From assembly GCA_937923255.1 (NCBI GenBank), contig CALAIL010000014.1, positions 1 through 34,719 on the forward strand: DNA of 34,719 nt, in the 5' to 3' direction. Below are positions 28,310 to 34,719 of this stretch, in pieces. The DNA is from an uncultured Propionivibrio sp. (lineage in GTDB: Bacteria > Pseudomonadota > Gammaproteobacteria > Burkholderiales > Rhodocyclaceae). A model generated the notes under the pieces. The model saw nothing but the letters and a program-made list of their open reading frames with translations. It was not told the DNA's origin and did not search any database. Position 1 is the first letter of the stretch. Every line of letters starts with the position of its first letter. Made by a program: the position numbers and the translations under genes.

Positions 28310-29201
28310 GACGCTGGAAGATGTGATCGGCAATACGCCACTGGTGCGCCTGAAGCGCCTGCCGGACGCGGCGGTGGCGGCGCGCGGCAATATTCTCCTC
28401 GCCAAGCTGGAAGGCAACAACCCGGCCGGCTCGGTCAAGGACAGGGCGGCGCTGTCGATGATCCGGCGCGCCGAGCAGCGTGGCGAAATCCGGCCGGGCG
28501 ATACGCTGATCGAGGCGACATCCGGTAATACCGGCATTGCCCTGGCGATGGCGGCGGCCACCGGTGGTTACCGGATGATTCTCGTCATGCCGGAAAACCA
28601 GAGCCTGGAGCGCCGGCAAACGATGCGCGCTTTTGGCGCTGAACTGATGCTCACGCCCAAGGATGGCGGCATGGAACTGGCGCGTGATGTGGCCGAGAAA
28701 CTGCGTGCCGAAGGGCGCGGCGTTGTGCTCGACCAGTTCGCTAACCCGGACAATCCGCGCGCGCATTACGACAGCACAGGGCCGGAAATCTGGCGCGAGA
28801 CGCAGGGGCGGGTGACGCATTTCATCAGCAGCATGGGAACAACGGGAACGATTATGGGCGTTGCGCGTTTCCTCAAGGAGCAAAACCCGGCGGTTTGCAT
28901 CATTGGCTGCCAGCCGGATGAGGAATCGCAGATTCCCGGCATCCGCAAGTGGCCGGAAGCCTACCTGCCCAAGATTTATGACCCGACTTTGGTCGACCGC
29001 ATCGAAGCGGTGTCACAGGGCGAGGCGGAGGAAATGGCGCGGCGTCTTGCGCGCGAAGAGGGGCTGTTTGCCGGCATTTCCTCCGGCGGTGCGCTGGTTG
29101 CGGCGCTGCGTGTGGCTGCGGAAGTAGAAAATGCCACGCTGGTGACCATCGTTTGCGACCGTGGCGATCGCTATTTATCCACCGGCGTATTTCCGGATTG
29201 A
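28302..29201 (+). CDS. cysM: CysM, cysteine synthase B
   Basis: PLP enzyme making cysteine from O-acetylserine with sulfide or thiosulfate. The PLP lysine is Lys46 in [23 protein letters not shown] binds the substrate carboxylate and [15 protein letters not shown] the cofactor phosphate. The 299-residue length and motifs such as [15 protein letters not shown] favour the CysM over the CysK branch. Its start lies inside the hldD end and the exonuclease gene begins 3 bp after its stop, so all are likely co-transcribed. Confidence 0.94.
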   Translation: MYKTLEDVIGNTPLVRLKRLPDAAVAARGNILLAKLEGNNPAGSVKDRAALSMIRRAEQRGEIRPGDTLIEATSGNTGIALAMAAATGGYRMILVMPENQSLERRQTMRAFGAELMLTPKDGGMELARDVAEKLRAEGRGVVLDQFANPDNPRAHYDSTGPEIWRETQGRVTHFISSMGTTGTIMGVARFLKEQNPAVCIIGCQPDEESQIPGIRKWPEAYLPKIYDPTLVDRIEAVSQGEAEEMARRLAREEGLFAGISSGGALVAALRVAAEVENATLVTIVCDRGDRYLSTGVFPD

Positions 29202-29204
29202 GCG

Positions 29205-30017
29205 ATGTTTCCCGTACTTGTCTTCGATATTGAAACGATTCCTGACGTGGCCGGCGTGCGTCGCCTGTACAACCTTGACGCCGCCCTTTCCGACGCGGAG
29301 GTCGCCGAACTTGCCTTCCAGCAGCGGCGCGCCCAAAACGGCAGTGATTTTTTGCCCCTGCATTTGCAGCGCATCGCGGTGATTTCCTGTGCACTGCGCA
29401 CGGCAAAAGACCTGAAAGTCTGGTCGCTGGCCGAACCGGAACAGCATGAAGGCGAAATCATTCAGCGTTTTTTCGACGGCATCGAGCGGTTTACGCCGCA
29501 GCTTGTCTCATGGAATGGCGGTGGTTTCGACCTGCCTGTGCTGCACTACCGCGGGCTGATTCATGGCGTTGCCGCCCCGCGCTACTGGGATTTCGGTGAC
29601 GGTGATTTTGCCGACAGCCGCGATTTCAAGTGGAACAACTACATCAACCGCTACCACACGCGCCATCTCGACCTGATGGATCTGCTGGCGCTGTATCAGC
29701 CGCGCGCCAATGCGCCGCTGGACGACCTGGCTAAGCTGATCGGCTTTCCCGGCAAGTTGGGTATGGATGGCGGCAAGGTCTGGGAGGCATGGCTGGCCGG
29801 CGAAATCGCCGGTATCCGCGATTATTGCGAAACCGACGTCATGAATACCTATCTCGTTTCGCTCCGTTTCCGCCTGATGCGCGGCGAGCTGACGACAACA
29901 GAGTACGAGGCGGAAATTGCCTATGTGCGCGCGGAACTGGCCCGGCTGGATAAGCCGCACTGGCGGGAATTCCTCGCGGCCTGGCCGCCGGCTCCGGCTG
30001 TAGATACGCTGCCCTGA
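29205..30017 (+). CDS. PolB-like DEDDy 3'-5' exonuclease
   Basis: Predicted 3'-5' exonuclease of the DNA_pol_B_exo2 family, related to the proofreading domain of family B polymerases but without a polymerase domain. Of the DEDDy active site, Asp8 and Glu10 are in VFDIETIP (Exo I), an Asp is in SWNGGGFDLPVL (Exo II, about residue 109), and Tyr207/Asp211 are in DYCETDVMN (Exo III). The 270-residue length is usual. The biological substrate is not established for this family. rlmD, often placed between cysM and this gene in relatives, is absent here. Confidence 0.9.
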   Translation: MFPVLVFDIETIPDVAGVRRLYNLDAALSDAEVAELAFQQRRAQNGSDFLPLHLQRIAVISCALRTAKDLKVWSLAEPEQHEGEIIQRFFDGIERFTPQLVSWNGGGFDLPVLHYRGLIHGVAAPRYWDFGDGDFADSRDFKWNNYINRYHTRHLDLMDLLALYQPRANAPLDDLAKLIGFPGKLGMDGGKVWEAWLAGEIAGIRDYCETDVMNTYLVSLRFRLMRGELTTTEYEAEIAYVRAELARLDKPHWREFLAAWPPAPAVDTLP

Positions 30018-30111
30018 GTTTCTGGAAAGAAGGCGCAGGCGGCGGCAAGCGCATCGTGGCCGCCCGCTGCCGCATCGATCGTTACGGTTATTACGCTAAT
30101 TGTTCATACCT

Positions 30112-31860
30112 ATGTCACTCAAGATTGCAATGGCCCAGATCAACCCGGTACTGGGCGATCTGGCGGGGAATACGGCAAAGATTCTTGCTGCGGCCCAGCG
30201 CGCCCGGGCGCAGGGCGCCGATCTCTTACTGACGCCGGAACTGGCGCTGTGCGGCGATTCGCCGGAAGATCTGCTGTTGCGCCAGGATTTTTATGCAGCG
30301 TGCGATGCTGTGCTCGAAACCCTGGCAGCGGCGCCGGAAGCGGCGGGCATCCTGCTGCTCGTCGGCCATCCGCTGATGCGCGAAGGGCGGCGTTTTGACG
30401 CAGCGACCCTGCTGGGGGAAGGCCGCCGGCTGGCCACCTGCCACAAACGCTACTTTCCGGATTTTTCCGATTTTCACGCCGCTGATGCACAGCGTTACTT
30501 TGCGGCGGGCGAGGGGGCGACCCGGAATCATGCGGCGGATTGTGCGGCGGATTGTGAGACGAATCGTGCGACGAATTGCGCATCGGCCGACGATGTTTGC
30601 GTGATCGACATCAAAGGGGTGCGCTGCGCTGTCGCCATCGGCACGGATGCGGAGGCGGAGGGCGTTGCCGAGGCAGCGCGTGCTGCTGGGGCGCAGCTTC
30701 TGCTCTCGCCCGCTGCGTCGCCGTATCGCATGGGCGCGCCGTCTGAGCGCATTGCCCGCTTGCGCGCATGGGTCAAGGTGGCGGGGCTGCCGGTCATCCG
30801 GGTCAATCTGGTGGGCGGGCAGGATGAGCAGGTGTTCGACGGCGCTTCTTTTGCGCTCGATGCGCACGGCGAACTGTGCTGCCGCCTGCCGGCTTTTGAG
30901 GAAGCGCTGGAAATCGTCGAATTTGCCGGAGCGCGCGGAGAGGATGGCAAAGGCGGAGAGGGCGGAGCGCCCACCGGCGCTTTACGCCAGGGTCAGGTTG
31001 CTGCGCAGCAAGCGCTTGAAGCGGAGGTCTACCAGGCGCTCGTACTGGGCGTGCGCGACTATCTGGGGAAAAATGGCTTCCCCGGTGCGCTCCTCGGCCT
31101 GTCCGGCGGCATCGACTCGGCGCTGGTGCTGGCGATTGCCGTCGATGCTCTGGGCGCCGACAAGGTTCGTGCCGTCATGATGCCTTCGCCCTACACGGCC
31201 GAAATCAGCCTGGCCGATGCGCGCGACATGGCGCGCCGGCTGGGCGTGCGCTACGAAGAAATCCCGATCGCGCCGGGCATGGCGGCGTTTGAGACGATGC
31301 TGGCGCCCGCCTTTTCCGGGCTGCCCGCCGATACGACGGAAGAAAACATTCAAGCGCGCATTCGCGGCTCGCTGCTGATGGCGCTTTCCAACAAAACGGG
31401 CGCGCTGGTGCTGACAACCGGCAACAAATCGGAAATCGCCGTTGGCTACTGCACCCTCTATGGCGACATGGCCGGCGGCCTTGTCGTCCTCAAGGACGTC
31501 AAGAAAACGCTGGTGTATCGGCTGGCGCGCTGGCGCAACAGCGTCTCTAGCGTCATTCCGGAGCGCATCATCACCCGCCCGCCTTCGGCGGAACTCAAGC
31601 CGGGGCAGACCGACCAGGACAGCCTACCGCCTTATGAAACGCTCGACGCCATCGTCGAAGCGTATGTGGAATACGGCCAAAGCGCGCAGGAGATTATTGC
31701 GCAGGGCTTTGCCGAAGCCGACGTGCGGCGCGTGCTGAGTCTGCTGCGCATCAACGAATACAAGCGCCGCCAGGCGCCGATCGGCATCCGCGTGACGCGG
31801 CGCAGTTTCGGCCAGGACTGGCGTTACCCGGTGACTAACCGCTATCGCGGCGCCTATTGA
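30112..31860 (+). CDS. nadE: NadE, NAD+ synthetase with apparently inactive glutaminase domain
   Basis: The 582-residue protein has an N-terminal CN-hydrolase (glutaminase) domain and a C-terminal ATP-dependent NAD synthetase domain. The synthetase is intact: PP-loop SGGIDSA from Ser331, MMPSPYTAEIS, TTEENIQARIRG, TTGNKSEIAVGY and RPPSAELKPGQTDQDSLP. In the glutaminase triad Glu43 (TPELAL) and Lys112 (CHKRYFP) are present, but the usual ICEDxW is replaced by AIGTDAE, with Gly177 at the nucleophile position. A repetitive insert occupies about 139-161. Ammonia-dependent NAD synthesis is therefore inferred. ATG 30112 is preferred over an in-frame TTG at 30100; no clear ribosome site is visible. 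Confidence 0.93.
   Translation: MSLKIAMAQINPVLGDLAGNTAKILAAAQRARAQGADLLLTPELALCGDSPEDLLLRQDFYAACDAVLETLAAAPEAAGILLLVGHPLMREGRRFDAATLLGEGRRLATCHKRYFPDFSDFHAADAQRYFAAGEGATRNHAADCAADCETNRATNCASADDVCVIDIKGVRCAVAIGTDAEAEGVAEAARAAGAQLLLSPAASPYRMGAPSERIARLRAWVKVAGLPVIRVNLVGGQDEQVFDGASFALDAHGELCCRLPAFEEALEIVEFAGARGEDGKGGEGGAPTGALRQGQVAAQQALEAEVYQALVLGVRDYLGKNGFPGALLGLSGGIDSALVLAIAVDALGADKVRAVMMPSPYTAEISLADARDMARRLGVRYEEIPIAPGMAAFETMLAPAFSGLPADTTEENIQARIRGSLLMALSNKTGALVLTTGNKSEIAVGYCTLYGDMAGGLVVLKDVKKTLVYRLARWRNSVSSVIPERIITRPPSAELKPGQTDQDSLPPYETLDAIVEAYVEYGQSAQEIIAQGFAEADVRRVLSLLRINEYKRRQAPIGIRVTRRSFGQDWRYPVTNRYRGAY
30526..30580 (+). repeat. 12-bp tandem repeat inside nadE
   Basis: About four and a half diverging 12-bp units of GATTGTGCGGCG type (AATCATGCGGCG, GATTGTGCGGCG, GATTGTGAGACG, AATCGTGCGACG, AATTGCG) encode a four-residue periodic stretch N-H-A-A, D-C-A-A, D-C-E-T, N-R-A-T, N-C. 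The frame is kept because 12 is a multiple of three. Confidence 0.85.
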
Positions 31861-31867
31861 ATCTTGA

Positions 31868-32278
<411 letters not shown>

Positions 32279-32561
32279 TCGGGAGAGGCGTTCAGGATCG
32301 GGGGCAGCCACGCCAGGCCGCCCACACCACGCCGCACCACGCACAAGAGCAACGAACGCCCGGATGGCATTGACCAAGCATTGACCCGCCGCCCTTCAAT
32401 CATGCTCACGCGGTTTGCAGGTAAAGCACTGATGATCTGGCGCCGGAAAACGCTGCGAACCCAAGCGGGCAATAGCGGCGGGATTTCTGCTATTTATTTT
32501 TTAGTATTTTTTGTAATCCCCTAATTGCATTAACGCTGCAATCTATACAGTTTTTCTGATA

Positions 32562-33188
32562 CTATTCCTTATAATAATCTTTACTGATTAAATACATAAA
32601 ATATTTAAAATAAGCTTTTATTGAAGTAAAAACTACTACTGTTATGATACAGAAAAAACCCAACCTATAAAACGACCATTCATACCATATTACGAATGCG
32701 CTATAGTTTTGCTCATGTTGAGACATATAAGGTACGTCTCCTATAAATTTTTCAATAAAAGTAAGATATATTGCATACCCAAAAAATGATAACAAAGCTA
32801 TAAAACATATGATCATGCGTAATGTAATCTTATTCTTTTTGGAGGGTAATGGAATTTCAGTTTTACAATTATCTGTTATTGTACCTATTGCATAAGCATT
32901 CCACAATTTTAACGGAATAAAAATGAGTGTCGTGACCATATATATTCTTGCTTTTTCATTAGCTACGGACCATATTGATGGAATTCTTGACTCAAGAATC
33001 AAGGTTAATTGAGATAACAAACCTATTTTTTCAATCGGTAAATAAGCCAGCCCAAACTCAACGCATAGTATTATAAAAAACCATGCTGCTGCCATTCCGC
33101 GGTAATGTTTTATTTTATAATCTTGTATTTTGGTACTTTTCATAGAAGCTTTTAATACGAATAAAAAACCATTCTGACTGATATTCAT
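32562..33188 (-). CDS. AT-rich multi-pass membrane protein of unknown function
   Basis: A 208-residue hypothetical protein that I do not recognise. It has about four hydrophobic segments (AAAWFFIILCVEFGLAYL; IYMVTTLIFIPLKLW; IICFIALLSFFGYAIYLTF; LGFFCIITVVVFTSIKAYF) joined by Lys-rich loops. Base composition is far more A/T-rich than everything before 32.5 kb, which points to horizontal transfer. The start is uncertain: the ATG at 33188 has a weak site (GTGA), and Met16 is an alternative. A possible small ORF ends 12 bp upstream. A ~125-bp direct repeat lies ~210 bp 5' of it. A membrane-bound defence, immunity or exclusion role is possible but unsupported. Confidence 0.7.
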   Translation of the reverse strand: MNISQNGFLFVLKASMKSTKIQDYKIKHYRGMAAAWFFIILCVEFGLAYLPIEKIGLLSQLTLILESRIPSIWSVANEKARIYMVTTLIFIPLKLWNAYAIGTITDNCKTEIPLPSKKNKITLRMIICFIALLSFFGYAIYLTFIEKFIGDVPYMSQHEQNYSAFVIWYEWSFYRLGFFCIITVVVFTSIKAYFKYFMYLISKDYYKE

Positions 33189-33200
33189 TAATACAGTTTT

Positions 33201-33338
33201 TCACTTTTTATTATTTATATTCTTGATTTGTTTAATCACTCTTCCGCCCATCTGATCCGAAAAACAAATTGCCCACAGCGGCCGCCTGACGTGCGGCATA
33301 CGAATTTGATTTTTGCCTTGCATCTGGCGATAGGCCAT
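33201..33338 (-). CDS. Possible 45-residue chimeric small ORF
   Basis: Starts MAYRQMQGKNQIRMPHVRR and ends IKQIKNINNKK. A perfect AAGGAGG stands 7 nt before the ATG, better than any other site in this region. The first ~33 codons are GC-rich and the last ~12 A/T-rich, so the frame crosses the composition junction near 33235. It may be the 5' end of a core gene cut by the AT-rich insertion, or a real leader peptide coupled to the membrane-protein gene 12 bp downstream. No family is recognised. Confidence 0.35.
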   Translation of the reverse strand: MAYRQMQGKNQIRMPHVRRPLWAICFSDQMGGRVIKQIKNINNKK

Positions 33339-33398
33339 GCCGCGCCTCCTTGGGCAAAGTGCTTTGAGAGTCAGGCAGCGTGAGCGAAAACGATGCGA

Positions 33399-33520
33399 GC
33401 AGGCTAGTCTTCTGCTATACGGCTGTCAATGGGCTGGAATAGGAAGTGTGGAAAGATGCAGCGCTTCTTAAATTTTTGGGGCGTGGCTTTGTACGAAAAG
33501 AGGCAGTGATGCGCTGGTGG
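33399..33520 (+). repeat. Long direct repeat, copy 1
   Basis: Matches 34590-34719 along its length. Both begin GCAGGCTAGTC, share TGTCAATGGG and TGGAATA, and end with 54 identical bases (33467-33520 and 34666-34719) containing GGGGCGTGGCTTTGTACG. The spacing between copies is about 1.2 kb. No gene is recognised in it. Confidence 0.9.
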
Positions 33521-33649
33521 TACGCGGCCGGCTGATTTGTGGTTTGCGGCGATAGCGACGGCGATGAGGCACACTACTCGTTTTTTACTGTGGCTTGCCG
33601 AGTTGCTGTCTGCGCCTTTCAGATGTGCTCGGCTATCTAAATCGGCCGG

Positions 33650-33809
33650 CCGCAAGCCCGCGTCAATAGGGTGTTTGCGGGCTGGTAGTCTGGAAACCCG
33701 CGTAAACAGTGGGCTAGCGGATAGGTCGGCTGGAAACACCCGTAAATGCTGGGCTGGCGGGCAGCCCCTCCGGAAATGCCCGTTTTACACGGGGTTTAGG
33801 GCAGGCAGT
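33650..33809 (+). repeat. Array G: four tandem 40-bp hairpin units
   Basis: Exact units at 33650-33689, 33690-33729, 33730-33769 and 33770-33809, starting CCGCAAGCCCGCG, CTGGAAACCCGCG, CTGGAAACACCCG and CCGGAAATGCCCG. They are in the same orientation as every other array in the window. The array starts 57 bp past the stop of the small membrane gene at 33866. It is GC-rich although the gene beside it is AT-rich. The 129 bp between the long repeat and this array shows nothing I can name. Confidence 0.88.
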
Positions 33810-33865
33810 ACGAAATCTTTCGTCATTGTCCATTCTTTGCGGGTTTGGGGCTGGTCGGCAAAGCT

Positions 33866-34327
33866 TCAGGCAAAGGTTTCCCGAAGAATCATGAATGCTA
33901 TAAAAGACGAAACAAACATAGAGAAAATGAGCGCCGCAAAGGCTTGAAAGAGAGACTGAGTTGATATTAAAGCACTTTCTTCGTCACTAATGTCACGAAG
34001 ATAATCTGATTGATTGAGTTTTTTAAAGAACTCAGAATAAATAGAAATATCTTTTCTATAAAAGTGAATAGCAAAAACAATGCACATAAATAATATTGAT
34101 AAGTAAATATACAGCATATTGCTCTTGATAAAATCTATAACGGGAATATTTTTATCAGGTGCACTTTCTAAAGACACATATGTAGTACAAACTCCTGCTA
34201 CTACTCCACCCAAGGAGTGTGTACGCAGCATATCCTTTGTTCTTTTATAGAGCGCTTTTCTCTTCTTTAATGGCATTTCTTTATCTACCGACGTGTCAGT
34301 AGTATTTTTATTTGTGGAGTTTTTCAT
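33866..34327 (-). CDS. AT-rich small membrane protein of unknown function
   Basis: A 153-residue hypothetical protein. The N-terminal ~45 residues are charged and Lys/Thr-rich (KKRKALYKRTKDML); hydrophobic segments follow at LGGVVAGVCTTYVSL (weak), MLYIYLSILFMCIVFAIHFY and LFQAFAALIFSMFVSSFIAFMIL, with an acidic loop (SDYLRDISDEES) between the last two. AAGGG about 8 nt upstream supports the ATG at 34327. Composition is strongly A/T-rich. It shows no clear sequence similarity to the other AT-rich membrane protein, but the same ~125-bp repeat lies 5' of both. Two-helix-hairpin proteins of this size include immunity and accessory proteins, but nothing here assigns one. The 260 bp upstream shows no convincing gene. 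Confidence 0.7.
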   Translation of the reverse strand: MKNSTNKNTTDTSVDKEMPLKKRKALYKRTKDMLRTHSLGGVVAGVCTTYVSLESAPDKNIPVIDFIKSNMLYIYLSILFMCIVFAIHFYRKDISIYSEFFKKLNQSDYLRDISDEESALISTQSLFQAFAALIFSMFVSSFIAFMILRETFA

Positions 34328-34589
34328 TTCTCGCCCTTTTTGATAGATTGAGTATCTTTAATATTCAAATACCACAATATACTTTTTTGCAATAAAATAT
34401 TATTTATGGGGCTTAACAAATTTCTGGGAAAAGTGCTGTAATGATTACAGGGTGTAGAATGTTTTTAGGTACTGTAAAAGACGTTGTATTTTTCATCCTT
34501 GTGCCTCTTGCTTTGATGAGACACTGAGTATGAGGATATTTCGATACGTTAGCTTTGAGCGCTGTCTCAATATCAGAAAGTAATACGTG

Positions 34590-34719
34590 GCAGGCTAGTC
34601 CTGCGTTACCCAATTGTCAATGGGTTGGAATAAGGGTTGTGGAAAGGTGCAATGGATGTAGTGCTCTTAAATTTTTGGGGCGTGGCTTTGTACGAAAAGA
34701 GGCAGTGATGCGCTGGTGG
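34590..34719 (+). repeat. Long direct repeat, copy 2 (cut by window end)
   Basis: Second copy of the 33399-33520 element, with 54 identical bases at its right end, where the window stops; true length may be greater. It lies ~263 bp 5' of the small membrane gene at 33866-34327. Confidence 0.9.

Noticed and set aside
33404..33739. A 111-residue minus-strand ORF
   Set aside because: It runs through the hairpin array and the long direct repeat, without a ribosome site or protein-like features; the second copy of the repeat does not keep the frame.
34413..34613. A 66-residue minus-strand ORF
   Set aside because: It needs a TTG start with no ribosome site, starts inside the long direct repeat and shows no family resemblance; too weak to list as a gene.

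Overview
The window reads as chromosome of a Gram-negative betaproteobacterium, probably close to the Rhodocyclales. I infer this from gene content and neighbourhood: bamD/rluD/pgeF, queA-tgt-yajC-secDF, ubiG next to an OmpA-family gene, and gyrA-pheA-tyrA-aroA-cmk-rpsA-ihfB-lapB-rfaE1-hldD-cysM. Outer-membrane assembly, LPS heptose and ubiquinone genes all fit a Gram-negative cell. The core is GC-rich; the last ~2.2 kb is strikingly AT-rich and looks acquired.

Layout. 1-3.1 kb: bamD (minus) diverges from rluD-pgeF (plus). 3.1-5.8 kb: a repeat-rich zone around a secreted 12-repeat Sel1 protein, flanked by debris of former sel1 copies. 5.8-11.3 kb: minus-strand operon queA-tgt-yajC-secD-secF (queuosine tRNA modification plus the Sec translocon motor accessory). 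11.4-15.5 kb: tRNA-Leu(CAA), ubiG, an ompA-family gene, a methylthioadenosine/S-adenosylhomocysteine deaminase and an OmpA-domain lipoprotein, all minus. 15.9-22.6 kb: gyrA, then aromatic amino acid genes pheA and tyrA and a fused aroA-cmk. 22.9-32.3 kb: rpsA, ihfB, lapB, rfaE1, hldD, cysM, a PolB-like exonuclease, nadE and glnB. 32.5-34.7 kb: AT-rich membrane-protein genes bracketed by a long direct repeat.

Signals that ordinary annotation would miss: (1) a family of 40-bp hairpin-forming units in tandem arrays of exact 40-bp period (4, 2, 1, 5, 5, 3 and 4 units) in seven intergenic sites, all in one orientation and nearly all just past the stop codon of a gene; (2) C-terminal sel1 gene remnants, each joined to such an array, recording past tandem duplication and deletion; (3) an NAD synthetase whose glutaminase domain lacks the catalytic cysteine and carries a 12-bp tandem-repeat insertion; (4) an EPSP synthase with Ser at the position of the Pro whose change to Ser gives glyphosate tolerance, fused to cytidylate kinase; (5) AT-rich membrane genes, each preceded by the same ~125-bp repeat, at the window's right edge. 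I found no CRISPR array, intact insertion sequence or prophage.
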